A DNA stretch of 64,000 nucleotides from Atriophallophorus winterbourni (taxonomy: Eukaryota > Platyhelminthes > Trematoda > Plagiorchiida > Microphallidae), in the NCBI GenBank assembly GCA_013407085.1, contig JACCGJ010014806.1:1-64000 (forward strand). The letters run 5' to 3'. The position numbers and the translations under genes are program-made. Below are positions 44,820 through 55,440 of this stretch, piece by piece (position 1 is the first letter of the stretch; each line of letters begins with the position of its first letter). Under the pieces are notes generated by a model that was not told where the DNA came from, searched no databases, and was given only the letters and a program-made list of their open reading frames with translations.

Positions 44820-45270
44820 GTTCCATCATACGGTACAGCGTAAAAATATGCTGCGGTGTCGTGTGATAACACAAATACCATCAGTTATCCTTATACAACA
44901 GCGGCATGCAAGCGCAACTTGTTTTCCATTATTCCACTGCTTAAAAGACATGCGGATCTCGATCTCCATGTCTCTATTCTCAAAAGTGCAAATAGCACGA
45001 AAGTGGGGAGTGTGTAATGGAAGTGCATGCAAATGGAATTTGTGATCACGATTATGGTTTTAAATAATATCTTCATGTGTTCTTGCATATGTGATTGAAC
45101 TGGTTGTTTGTACCAACCTTATATAACAGTGACATACAAGCTAAACTTAATTTATAATCTTACACTGTTTCATGTGGTTGCGGATCCCGAGATCACCGTC
45201 TAAACCTGTTGAGTGCAAACAGCACCAAACCGGTCGTTGGGCCTTTGTGATCGAAATGTAATAGCTTTTA
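44820..45270 (+). repeat. Two decayed hammerhead-family repeats in module B
   Basis: Copy 1 (44880-45045) has gtgcaaatagcacgaaag and the gtgtaatggaagtgcatgcaaat flank but has lost CTGATGA. Copy 2 (45075-45265) has ctgttgagtgcaaacagcac then caaaccggtcg, with two core changes. Both have inverted counterparts in module C (60970-61240), so they predate that duplication. Confidence 0.6.
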
Positions 45271-45589
45271 ACCTTTATCCGATTGTTATGGTATTGTCCA
45301 AAGAAATAAAATAAAGTTTACTCTCTTTTGGTGCACTGAAATGCCTGCCAAAGTCATTCATTAACGAGACGTAGCTGTTACCCATGCTGCGTTTGGTCTC
45401 TCTCTAAAGACACAATTGGAAGGAAGGAAGTGGTTTTGACGCATTTAAGCGACAAATACGTTTCAACATTTGCCTAAGCGAAATAGCGTAGACATTCTAA
45501 CTTCATATTTTTAATCCTGGTTGATACCTGAATCCTGTTTCCTGATTGCCAACAACGCAGAGGCACTAGATGTTTGTAATCTATGTTTT

Positions 45590-45720
45590 ATCAACAGAGG
45601 TGGTACGTTTCCATGAATTTATGAGGTCTACCTGTCCGGAGAAAGCTGGTTTTGAGGTCTTAGCCACTCGACTTCGCCTTTTCTCATGTCAGAATAAGCT
45701 GTTACGCCATTCAAATTTAT
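45590..45720 (+). pseudogene. Candidate decayed exon shared by modules B and C
   Basis: After an acceptor-like tatcaacag, B is open for VVRFHEFMRSTCPEKAGFEV, then LATRLRLFSCQNKLL. The C copy on the minus strand near 60545-60660 keeps the frame (RSTFPKKAGFEVEATQLR) but has two stops. This may be an old exon of the same host locus. Protein unknown. Confidence 0.3.
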
Positions 45721-46439
45721 CACGCGGTTTTGCCAGGCGTAGGACTGGATTGTCTGATACTAAATAAAACGTGCTTTGTCAGATGGTTTTGAAAATGGAA
45801 GCTTATCCTCAACGCCACAAGTTTGAGGTATATATTTTTATTAAGTGCATGTGCGAAATACGTGATTTTTTTAATTATTTGTTAGTCACTTCAAAAGCAA
45901 GAGGGCCCAATGACTCCTAGTTGTTGGCTGGTTTTTTGCTGGCATTTGCGTGTTCACACGAGCTCGACAGTATGATTAATCGCGCACGGAAAATCATCCA
46001 AGCTCAGAGCATTTTCAAATCTAGATGTGTGCATCTCGTCGATACGATGACGGTCAGAAGTTCACGAGTGAGATTTTGCAGATGAAGGTTTCAAAAATTG
46101 TTATTTTCAATCTCAGGTGCTTGTTAGGGCCTGGAATATTGATATTTTGAACAAGTGGCCATCTCAGCAACTAATTTAAGCAGAGCACACCAGTTTTACT
46201 AAGAACGAACTAAACGAAGAAGTATATTATAGAAACGGAGATAAAGAAAATCTAGCATGATTATCTGAAATGTGTTTATTATTATCATCGTCAATTATAA
46301 ATAGGATTAAAAATGTGATTTCCCTAAATCACGTTGATCAGTGGTTTTAATGTGAATTTCAATATTTACTGGAATTTATGAAATTAAATCAGAAATTGAA
46401 AGAATGATTCATCTATGATTGACAAATTGTTCACAATAC

Positions 46440-46535
46440 TAAAATCCATATTTGCATGCATTAACATCACTCAAAGCCACACGACCTGTTTTATGCTGTT
46501 TGCACTCATGAAGTTGGGACTTTAAGATAGGGACA
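46440..46535 (-). repeat. Decayed hammerhead repeat, B copy of 2760-2865
   Basis: The minus strand reads ttcatgagtgcaaacagc, then ataaaacaggtcg: both core boxes are changed. Orthologous to the A remnant. Confidence 0.6.
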
Positions 46536-47224
46536 TTCATTGATTGCTTATTGATAAACAGCATTGAACTGTTCATTTTTGCTGGCACGATAGTAATACA
46601 GAAAATTACTATCACTCCATTACCATGCTTATATGATGACGGCGCGATAATTCACCCAGTTGGAACACGCCAATGCTCTTCAAAACAAAATTAACGGCCA
46701 GTGCGAACACCAATACGTTTTTCATTCGTTTGTCATAAAAGCACAACTATTGTATTAGAAATTGTTACATTTAACTTCATGCTTTTCAGAGGTTGGAAGT
46801 GAACCGTCGCCATATTTTATTTTTCCGCTTCTTGATAAAATGTTTACGTGTTGTTCTTAATGCATTGGTTTATTTTATCATCAGTGTTTTTTTGGATTCA
46901 TACATTAATGCACGGCAAATAATCTGTGGGCGTCTTCCGAATAGTACAAGATGTTATTTTATCAAATCCTAGGAACATTACCCGTTTATAATATTGACTC
47001 ATGTTTGCTTACATTTTACGGAATACATTAAATGTGCAACCTAACACTTTGCAAAATTGCTTTGCTACCGGTAATGAGGGGCGTGCGTTAGCTCACTGTA
47101 GTCTCATAATCATTTCTATTTTTGATCTCACATCTGTCTATGTTTGGGCAACCTGACATTTTCTTTACCCACGCTCTATGTATAACTGAGTAATACTTTG
47201 CATGGCTAAGACTTATGATTTCAT

Positions 47225-47450
47225 ACAAACATATCCACCTTACCCACTGGGATATCTGAGTGTATGCCAGGTCATAGACATTCCAAAGCTGAGAGTATGT
47301 TTAAAACATTGGCATTACATTTCCCAAGAATACTAAGCTATGGAAATACTATTAAAGAAAACGGCTACAATACTGGAAATTTGATATCATTTGCTCACCA
47401 AGGCCTGTCAAATTGCCTCAGAGTGACAAAGGTATGATTTGAACAGAGTT
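47225..47450 (+). pseudogene. Module B copy of the ECMPGH exon
   Basis: Reads ISTLPTGISECMPGHRHSK, then MFKTLALHFPRILSYGNTIK and NLISFAHQGLSNCLRVTK, followed by gtatga, a plausible donor. The acceptor AG present in A is lost (actggg), and a 2-bp indel lies just upstream. Confidence 0.45.
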
Positions 47451-47560
47451 ATCGTAGCCACACGTTGATCTGGAAAGTGGTGACAAAAAGCAGCATTTAG
47501 GACGAGTGGGTGAATATCGCCTGATGACTTTAAATATTTTGTAAACAAACAGGAAATCGA

Positions 47561-47730
47561 CTGATGATGCAATAGCACATGAAAGCGTGAATCAGCGTTT
47601 GGAAAATGTTTTATATAAGTAATTTGTGTGCAAACTATTCAGCTTACCGTAAAACGTTGAAACAGATTACGCATTGATTTCCATCTCGTAGAATTACTTG
47701 TATTATGTGCTAGTACATATCGAAAGAAGC
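47561..47730 (+). pseudogene. Module B copy of the 1050-1223 exon, frameshifted
   Basis: The acceptor acaaacag is preserved, but one extra base near 47610 puts LYK into a TAA, and the 13-bp block gcccccattagtc seen in A is absent. Confidence 0.55.
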
Positions 47731-47931
47731 ATAAATCTACCTCGAAAATTGGCATTCACGGAATTTCTTTTACAAAACGAAGTTCCACCGCTAGATGATT
47801 AGCTCCATCTACCCAATGAAAATGCTTTCCAATCGTTGCTCACCCACATACACCCGTTTTCGATTGAAACGTTTAAAGATACAATCGTTATTTTTGTTTG
47901 GCACATTTCAGGAGTACTTATCGCAGAATAA

Positions 47932-48030
47932 TGTTATATTATGTCACTGAACCTGATCTTACTGTCTCCACCTGACGATGGCAAACAGCCTGAAACCGGT
48001 AGTGGTGTGTAAGAGTGTTATATTATGTCA
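47932..48030 (+). mobile_element. 69-bp hammerhead-bearing insertion with 15-bp target-site duplication
   Basis: tgttatattatgtca flanks both sides (47932-47946 and 48016-48030), enclosing 69 bp. The orthologous position in module A (707-721, reverse strand) has one copy of the target and no insert. The insert consists of little more than a hammerhead and short flanks, and belongs to the CCGGU family. Confidence 0.85.
47972..48001 (+). ncRNA. Hammerhead motif inside the 69-bp insertion
   Basis: CTGACGA fits the CUGANGA core (the fifth position is free). Stem II has three good pairs (GGC, loop AAACA, GCC) but a U-U mismatch at its base. GAAAC is intact and the cleavage triplet would be GUA. 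Self-complementary ACCGGU is present as in the tandem array. Confidence 0.6.
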
Positions 48031-48589
48031 TTGTGTTATGTTTAATTGGTTGTATAGAGGTGAGAATTATTGAAAAACAACTAGCATTGCAGTGAAAATA
48101 TGCGAATGTAAATCTGTCAGTTTACTACCACGTGAATTTCTCTGAAAAATTTGCATGCGTTCGGTAAAGCCCGGTTTGGACGTTTTATTTCAGGGGCTAC
48201 TTACGAGTAGCCAATATTTTAGAAATCATCCACAACGTACCCAAATAATTAGGACCGAACCCTAGTGAACTAAATTTGGTTATTCGAAGATATGAGGATA
48301 CATATTGTGAGTTTGATCAAGTGAAACACGCTTACAGAAAATAGGAGGTATTTATAATTTGTCGTAAAAGTTGCTTAGTTTTTATTTCTTAGAATGCAAA
48401 TAGTACAGCCCTATTTCTGCATGAAAATCCGCAATGATCGAATGCGAAAAAATGTTCATGCCAATCATCTTCAAATATATTGTGGTTCTGTTCAGATATA
48501 AGCACTGTGGTAGACCATTTAAAACGAAGCAGACTAATTGTCAAGGAATGAGTTGCAAGCGACTGTTGTGTATTTTTTTCCAAAATGAA

Positions 48590-48693
48590 TATGTGTATGT
48601 TCCTCGACATTCTCATGAAACCAAGCTATTGAAGATCAGCCAGCATGTTAAAATTCTTGAGTTTCAACTGGTTTCTCAACAATTGGCGAGAGG
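48590..48693 (+). pseudogene. Module B copy of the 40-145 exon
   Basis: Open for EYVYVPRHSHETKLLKISQ then HVKILEFQLVSQQLARG and followed by gtaagt. The open frame extends upstream to 48434, but the exon start is unknown. Listed as a pseudo-copy because neighbouring B exons are broken. Confidence 0.4.
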
Positions 48694-48730
48694 GTAAGTT
48701 TGAAAGGAAGTCTAAAATTCCGTTTCAATT

Positions 48731-49100
48731 TCACAATACATGAATAACATCGGAATATTTATTTAAATCTAAGTTGCTCGAACCAGGATTGCATAAACAG
48801 ATTTAAGTTGTTAAATTTCATCCTTGATTGTAAATATTATCATCAATTTAAGCTGCATGAATGCGCAGCATCAAAAATTTTGTTTGAATGCCATTTTAAT
48901 CAATGCTGACCTAATTGGAAGTGACGAGGAACAGTATAAGACAAAGTATATAAATTGGAAAATCCAATGCTGTTTTTATTGCTATCAAAGGTGTTTCTAT
49001 ACTGAATTATGAAACGCGAACTAATATATAACTTGTTAAATAAGTGAGGAAGCTGCTTTTTCATCGGTATTCATCTTCCTCACGTCTAGAGAAAATAAAT
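48731..49100. other. Unassigned sequence right of module B
   Basis: AT-rich; it may continue module B beyond the visible part of A. A small plus-strand frame at 48824-49012 is not supported by any motif. Confidence 0.4.
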
Positions 49101-49615
49101 TCTTCACGATTGTTTTTTTAACCTGCTTTTTTCGATGTCCACCATGCATGCACTTATTAGGCGCATAATTGTGTCATCTTGAGCAGCATTACAAATAAAT
49201 AAACTGTCCAAAACGAGAGGGAATATCTCTACCGCGACGCTTGATCGATAGACAGTACTCAGAACATCAGCATCAGTTGCATTCAGGATGTACGATCGAC
49301 GTGCAGCAGCCAAGCGCTGTATCTACCTTTCCCCGGTTTGGAAAAGACGTTTACACAGAACCTTTAACGTGAGCGGTGAAGAGCCAGTTCTTCTTAAACC
49401 AAGGGTCGATGTAAAAAGCTTTCATATGTCTTTCGAAGATGTCTTTGTACGAAACGTACGGTATACCCAAAGGTCGACCTCTTGACTTCAACTTACCATA
49501 TATTTGCCCCTCATAAAATACGAACATTTTCTATCACGTATACATTACTTAGCCAGCGTAAGAGCGATTTCGCAGAAAGTTGAACATGTTCTATAGACCG
49601 GGTTTGGTAAAAACA
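49101..49615 (-). mobile_element. Older RTE LINE, 3' end (split by the next element)
   Basis: Minus-strand remains of the same C-terminal region as 41373-41840: GELKSRGRPLG-like and SYKDI-F-RHMKAF-like segments. It breaks off near 49615 at the position where 52940 resumes the same element. Confidence 0.7.
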
Positions 49616-49621
49616 TCGTGC

Positions 49622-49945
49622 TCAATCCATTGAGTTCCTGGAGGAACATAAGGCCTCGACAACTTGTCTCCAGTTTGGGCTGTCCATAGCAGCCAATTGG
49701 ATGTCGTTCCAGTTAAGTCCACACTTGCGGATTTCCTCTTCACACGAGCGCTTCCAAGATAGCCTTGGACGTCCGACCCGTCTCTTCCAGATTGGGTTCC
49801 ATACCAGAGCATGACGCGTGGTGTCATCATAAGGTTTCCGCATGGTGTGCCCAACCCTTTTCCACTTTCGTCTACTGATCTGCTGGGCGATCGGGTCCTC
49901 AGCAGCAATCTGCCACAGGTTTTGATTTCTTATATTTTGCCTCAA
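49622..49945 (-). pseudogene. RTE C-terminal region
   Basis: Reads WQIAAEDPIAQQISRRKWKR, VGHTMRKPYDDTTRHALVW and GRPRLSWKRSCEEEIRKCGL, the typical post-RT end of these LINE proteins, reaching CSSRNSMD and a stop. Separated from RT by in-frame stops (50040-50297 in between). Confidence 0.8.
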
Positions 49946-50474
49946 TAATTCGACAAAGGCAATTATTGTGGAATGATTGCAAGCGGCCAGAAGACTTCTC
50001 TGTCAATCGCCAGGTTTCCAATCCATAGAGTAGCACGGATTAGACATTGCTTCTGAACATACAGAGTTTCGTGCGTTTTGATAGAACCTTCAACTCCCAA
50101 ATTGGTTTCAAAGCTATGAACGCGTATCTTGCTTTGCCGATTTTGACGACTATGTCTTCGTCCGTGCCAACACTTATTGAAACAATTCTGCCGAGGTAGA
50201 CGAATTGCGTGACGTCTTTGAAAGCTTTACCATCGATGGTGATTGATGGGTGCTCGTCAGTTAGCACACGGAGGACTTCTGTTTTTTCGGTATTCACGAG
50301 TAATCCTGCATATAATGCAAAGTGTGCTAGTCTATCGGTCTTTCTCTGAAGACGTTGGGGGTCACGTTATATCAAGCAGACATCATCAGCGTATTCCAGA
50401 TCCTCCAAATGGTCGGATTCCTTCCAATCGATTCTGTTCCTCTCACCTTCTTACAGCTGATTTATGAGGTCCAT

Positions 50475-51371
50475 TTACGGCGGTAGAAGCCCATAGTGAG
50501 GCAAAAGCTTCCATATTAATTCGAGGTCCACACTGTCGAAGGCTTTCTCAAAATCTATGAAGTTGAGGCAAAGAGGGGATTGCCATTCAATGTTTTGTTC
50601 AATTATTATGCGGAGGGTCGCAATTTGGTCGATACCAGACTTTTGTTTTCTGAAGCCCGATGGCTGTGGCCGTAACACTTGATCGAGAGCGTCGCGCAAA
50701 CGCAGAAGGATGATGCGTGTAAGCACTTTACTAGGGACTGAAAGCTGCATGATACCTCGCCAGTTTTTGCATAGCTTGAAATCTCTTTTCTTTGGAAGTT
50801 TGACCAAATGACCTTTCTTCCAATCATTTGGGACCCGTATGTTTGACCAGATTTTTTGCAGCAGAGGAAGTAACTTATCAGCCAAGGTGTCCAAATCAAC
50901 CTTCAGAGCTTCTGATGGAATCGCATCTGGACATGGTGCATTGCCATTTTTCAGCGATTTTAAGGCAAAAATGATCTCAATTCGACCGGGAGGATCGGTG
51001 TTTACGTCTAGCAAATTTGCTGCAGGTGTGTTGTCAGTGACTAAAATAGGTGCTGGTCGATTAAGAAGTTTCTTAAAGCGCTCAATCCATCGCTTTCTTT
51101 GCGCCGATTCCTGACTGATAAGGTTACCTACACCGTCCTTTACTATTTTGCCGTAAGGTATTTTTCTTCCTGATAGGGTTCTGGTAATGTTGTAGACGGT
51201 GATCAGGCCTCTCTTTTCTGCTGCATTTTCGGCCTCCGTTGCCAGCATTTCATAGAACCGCCTCTTGTCACTTCTGGCCTTTCGTTTCACGTCTATATTT
51301 AGGGAGCCGTATTCGTCGATCAGTTGGTTTTTCTGCTTGGTGTCCTTACACCGGAGGATATGTTGTTTCAC
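50475..51371 (-). CDS. RTE reverse transcriptase, 298-codon open segment
   Basis: Linker (ARSDKRRFYEMLATEAENAA, TLSGRKIPYGKIVKDGVGNL), then RT: LKNGNAPCPDAIPSEALKVD, VPNDWKKGHLVKLPKKRD, QPSGFRKQKSGIDQIATLR and motif A FIDFEKAFDSVDLELIWKLL. A stop follows at 50475, just after motif A, and the YADD box lies about 100 bp downstream in another open piece. One or two changes therefore kill the RT. Confidence 0.85.
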   Translation of the reverse strand: MKQHILRCKDTKQKNQLIDEYGSLNIDVKRKARSDKRRFYEMLATEAENAAEKRGLITVYNITRTLSGRKIPYGKIVKDGVGNLISQESAQRKRWIERFKKLLNRPAPILVTDNTPAANLLDVNTDPPGRIEIIFALKSLKNGNAPCPDAIPSEALKVDLDTLADKLLPLLQKIWSNIRVPNDWKKGHLVKLPKKRDFKLCKNWRGIMQLSVPSKVLTRIILLRLRDALDQVLRPQPSGFRKQKSGIDQIATLRIIIEQNIEWQSPLCLNFIDFEKAFDSVDLELIWKLLPHYGLLPP

Positions 51372-51888
51372 CTGCCTTCTCGAGTTGATCAGTGCCCAAG
51401 TCTCACTCGAGATCCACGCTTTGTCTTTTTTACCCGTCTGCCAATTACGTGCTACAAGTGTCTTGCCAACAGTCTTTCAGAGCTGTCCAGTGTTCATTTA
51501 TTGAAAGCTAAGGGGTTAAGTTGTTAAGTGATTCGAATCTGTTTTTCAGTGAGATTGAGAAAATCTCTCTTGTACCCCATTCCCTTAGTTATTGCGTGTG
51601 ATACTTCACACTAGGCCGACTGCCGGTTTCGTAGAAAGCTGTCAACTTGATTATAATTGTGGCCATTGGAAGGTAGTGGTCTAAATCAACATCCGCACCT
51701 CGCATTTCGCGTGTATCAAGGAGACTATGTCTCTATTTCCGTGAAATCGATAGGTAATCGATTTGATTGGCATTAACACCATCAGGTGATGTCCAGGTGG
51801 CTTGTGGATGTTACGGTGTTGAAAGTTGCTGTTTCCAATAACAATTGAGCGCGCAGAAAACAGCGAAAAGTTTACCGTTTTCACTCAT

Positions 51889-52494
51889 TTAACCTAGGGC
51901 ATGCGTACTCATCACAGATTCTAACGCTGTGTTTTCTGGACCCAATTTCGCGTTCATGTCACCTATCAAAATCTTGATTTGTCGCTTGAGTGTCTTGTCT
52001 AGGACAGACTGCAGACGCACGTGAAATTCTTCTTTCTTCTCAAGGCTAGCATTGTTTGTGGGCGCATAACATTGAATTACCGTCACATTTCTCACCTTGG
52101 AGTTGAATCTGGCTATGATTATCCGCGAGTCAACGGGTTCCCATCCAATGGTAGCGCCTGCAGCTATTGGGAATAGCCTAATGGCGACGACTTCTGAATG
52201 ACTATGGTTCTCATCTTCATTAAATGAGCAAATAATCCTTTCCCCAGGTGTCAAAAACAACATACCAGATCCATTCCATCTATTTTCACATATTTCCAGC
52301 AGTTGTATACCACACCTTTGCATTTCTTTCGCGACCTGTGCAGCCTTTCCGGTCTCATACCTCGTACGGAAGTTCCATGTGGCAATCTTTTTTGTTGCTT
52401 TCATCGACAGAAGATAGATCTGCTGACTGTCTTCCGGTGGGCTTTCACCAGTTTGCTTCATTTCTTCCTCGAATGAGGTTTTCTCTCGATTCAA
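51889..52494 (-). CDS. RTE apurinic-like endonuclease, 201 codons
   Basis: Open from MNREKTSFEEEMKQTGESPP, with TKKIATWNFRTRYETGKAAQ (catalytic Asn in WNFRT), LLEICENRWNGSG (Glu of the ETRW-type motif, here ENRW), ARFNSKVRNVTVIQCYAPTN and ILIGDMNAKLG (metal-binding GDMNAK). It stops before the final SDH box. The TWNVRT Val to Phe change and the truncation argue against activity. Confidence 0.85.
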   Translation of the reverse strand: MNREKTSFEEEMKQTGESPPEDSQQIYLLSMKATKKIATWNFRTRYETGKAAQVAKEMQRCGIQLLEICENRWNGSGMLFLTPGERIICSFNEDENHSHSEVVAIRLFPIAAGATIGWEPVDSRIIIARFNSKVRNVTVIQCYAPTNNASLEKKEEFHVRLQSVLDKTLKRQIKILIGDMNAKLGPENTALESVMSTHALG

Positions 52495-52939
52495 GCATGG
52501 AGATGTTACTTTGGTATGAAATCTTGCTTTGGTTTCAGTAGCGGTTTGAGGTTTTTACAGAGTGGGGTTGCTGACCCCGCGTCTAACCCTCCTCCTTTTG
52601 CGGACGGGCTTGGGACCGTTTTCGGCGGAGTATTGTGATTGTGTAATCCGCAGGAAGCGGAGGTTTGAAATCAGGGTTTCTATCCCCTAGATGGACTGCC
52701 CTCTCAGGCTGACAAGCTCCATCTGCCCGAAGCGAACTGTTTTTGAGGCGCCAGTCACCCGCCTTCGCCCTTTCTCCTGCCAGTAGAAGCAGTTCCGCCA
52801 CGAGCAGACCAGGAGTTAGGCTTCGGTTGTCAGAGGCTGTTTGAGACGCACGCAGTTATGGAGCTTTTTGTGGGTAGCGGGAGCTTATCCCCGCCACCAC
52901 CACCCGATGTGACAAACATGGGAACTTGTAAGAACAGCA

Positions 52940-54260
52940 GCCTTCATTAATTTGATCATTTAAGATTGATTCAATATATACGGCAGATGCTCCGTAAATA
53001 AAATGCATATAGTTTCATATCTTTCATATATTTCTATCCAAGTTGCACTGCTGGACATTGAAGCATTTAGTACGCACGCGCTGTATATCATATTCGATGT
53101 CTTAACCCTCGAATTGCGGTTTCACCAGACAAGATTGTACAATCGATACAAAATGGCAGATGCTTCGCAAATTCGCTTATCGATATCCGTATCTAGCGAA
53201 ACATTACCCACATTGATTGAACAAGATATGTGAAATGATGTACTGGTAGAAGCTGACCGTTTTCACAATTGATGATGTGTGGCGACACAATCACTTGACC
53301 ACGGTATTTAGTTCGCTTGTCTTTGAAACGTGGTCCATTAGTGAATTTGTCTGTTTACTGAAGTTAGCTAAGTGGTTAGCTCATCCAGTAAATTGGTTTG
53401 TGCTTCCAAATGGTTCATGATAAAATGGTTGCAAAGAAATCGCTTCCTTTGGTAAATACCTATTGTACTCGTTCTAAATTGTGATTATTCAGCAGAGCCA
53501 AGAGAATATTAAGCAGCGTGGTAGCCAAAACACGCGTGTGTTCAACACCTCGGCAAATTTTAAAAGCGCCTGAACTGCAACGGTTAAAATAGACTGAACT
53601 ATTTACGCCAGAGTTGAAAACAATGCCGAGCTTGACTATTCTTTGAAGGCAGCCTATAAAACCAAGCGTTCTGAAAACAACCATCCTGCAATCGTAGTGA
53701 AGTGTTCTTGTCCGATCAGCGAAAATAGCGCATAAAGATATAATCTATAACGACACTTAACTTGAAGTTGTCTTCCGGAGAGATTCAAGTCTACATTTGA
53801 TTATCACCTGTCAGCTAAATCTCGGAGCTGCATTTGCAAAACTTTAGCAAACCATTTGCCTAGAGCATTCAGACCGGAGATCCTACTGTAATTGTTGCAG
53901 GTACCTCGATCAACATTATACTCAAAACGCGTGATGATATTGGTGAACTGGAGCACAAACCTCCCACGTTCACCAATGAAGCAATCGATGAAGTGGTTGC
54001 ATTAAGGCTGTTCTACAGTATTTGATGAGTAAATGTGGAATTCCGTCACCACAAGGAACTTCATTTTTGCTTACACGTCGAGTGCTGTGTTGAGCTTATC
54101 AAGAATAGGGAATGTATCAAAGTGTGTGATGGTAGGTAATCGCTCAAAGGTTTCAAATTCATACGGTAAATACGTGTTGCCTTTAGGATGGAAAGAAGAA
54201 AATTTTTCGAATTATCTTTCCATCTGCTGAGTTTTGTTGACAATCAGGTTAACAGGGAGT
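52940..54260 (-). mobile_element. Older RTE LINE, RT part (split partner of 49101-49615)
   Basis: 53003-53260 is the mirror of 41920-42180 in the second RTE family (target segments such as aagcatttagtac and gatatgtgaaatgatgtactgg occur in both). Farther on the RT is heavily decayed. Continuity with 49101-49615 shows the 49616-52935 element inserted into it. Confidence 0.7.
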
Positions 54261-54261
54261 G

Positions 54262-55020
54262 AGTTAATGCTTTAAGATTCAAGATTTAAGAATGTATGGT
54301 ATAAAAAAGCTCGTATCAGTTCAACACCACATGATATTGATGTAAGGACAATAAATATATAAACAAAATGAAGTGAGGCAATAGGAAGATAGACGGTTTT
54401 GTCATTAAAAATGTTATGTATTGTCTCGCTATGATCAAAAGAATATTCGTTTGGATAAAATCATGTTCTATAAACGGGATGTAGGGTGGAATTACTACTC
54501 ATAAATATATCCAATTTGTTCCTGAAAATCCTTTCACTAGAAGATTGTACAACATCTGACTGTTGGGAGTTACACAAGAAACAAACGCGCACCGAATAGA
54601 AGAACCTACGGCAGATCCGGTGAGAATGCGGAATATTAAATGACAGTGGTTGAGTACGTGTGGCATGGCTTGACCGGATGAAAAATAGATGCCTCAGAGG
54701 GTGCATCTTCGAGTTCATTATTTTATAAGTTGGGATTAGATCAAATCGAGTCATTGTATCCAAATTACAATGAACCAGTCGATTCTCTCGAGTAGCTTGA
54801 TGTCCTTTTTTAGCCATGGTGCCCAACCTTACACTATAAAATCTATCACCGGTTTAATATACTTCTTCTTAATAGACGACAGGGGTTCAAACACATGTAA
54901 GCCGCACGTATTTATGAGCTGTTGTATTATTTTGTTAGCATCCCATCATATGTCATTGCTTTTTTCACATCAGCCTTTAAAATGTGGTCACTTTCGTAAT
55001 CTAAAGTAGTCTATATACGA
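54262..55020 (-). mobile_element. CR1 3' fragment
   Basis: Starts at a ttaagattcaagatttaaga tail at 54270. The minus strand carries NRLVHCNLDTMTRFDLIPTY, KIMNSKMHPLRHLFFI and FFYSVRVCFLCN, the CR1 protein end seen also at 32500-32740. Frames are broken. Confidence 0.75.
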
Positions 55021-55044
55021 TCGGTAGGAGCAGTTTTGCGTACC

Positions 55045-55440
55045 GTCTCAAGGATTTAAGGATTCAAGGATTTACGGTTAAAAAGGTAATACTCTACAAC
55101 ACCACAGGATGACGATAGGAATGAAAATGTGAAAACATATAATAGTATAAAAGGAATAGAGAATATCATATGTAAGTCTCTCGAATGATATTCGTTTGCG
55201 TATGTAGGTTCAATTTCGATTTAAACACCGCCAGGCAAGGAGTGCCCACCACATGTTGAGGAAGGAAATTCCAAAGAAATATAACTCGTATCTAACAATT
55301 GGCGCCGATAATCAATACGGGAGCTTGAGACGTAAAGTGATAAGGTATGCCAGCGTCTTAAAACCAGCATGCTTCAAGCAGGTGGAGCTCGTAATTCCAT
55401 GAAGGCGGTCTAACTAGGGACAGGATAACTTTTATGTCAA
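55045..55440 (-). mobile_element. Second CR1 3' fragment
   Basis: A new tail (ctcaaggatttaaggattca) at 55048 is followed by the same C-terminal region in decayed form (aattccaaagaaatataactcg near 55266 corresponds to the segment encoding LCFLWN). Confidence 0.65.

Larger units (their letters stand above)
44110..48730. repeat. Module B, contiguous inverted duplicate of A plus C
   Basis: 44110-46320 is the reverse complement of C (59780-62005), and 46340-48730 is the reverse complement of A (1-2950). The two halves join at about 46330 with no retroelement between. B has a deleted exon relative to A and frameshifts in others, so it is a decayed copy. From 48731 onward A is outside the window and comparison stops. 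Confidence 0.85.
49616..52935 (-). mobile_element. RTE-type LINE, nearly full length, best preserved in the window
   Basis: 5' leader (52583-52920, GC-rich, with the short ORF MAELLLLAGERAKAGDWRL), endonuclease (51889-52494), RT (50475-51371 and YADDVCLI near 50380) and C-terminus (49622-50297). Orientation minus. It interrupts an older RTE copy. A handful of stops and shifts separate the three long frames. Of the RTE/SR2 type. Confidence 0.88.

Noticed and set aside
47553..47585. Hammerhead-like CTGATGA, TGC-AATA-GCA, then GAAA in module B
   Set aside because: Lies within a decayed host exon, the paralogous A sequence lacks the stem, and no GUC-type cleavage site with stem III follows. Chance resemblance.
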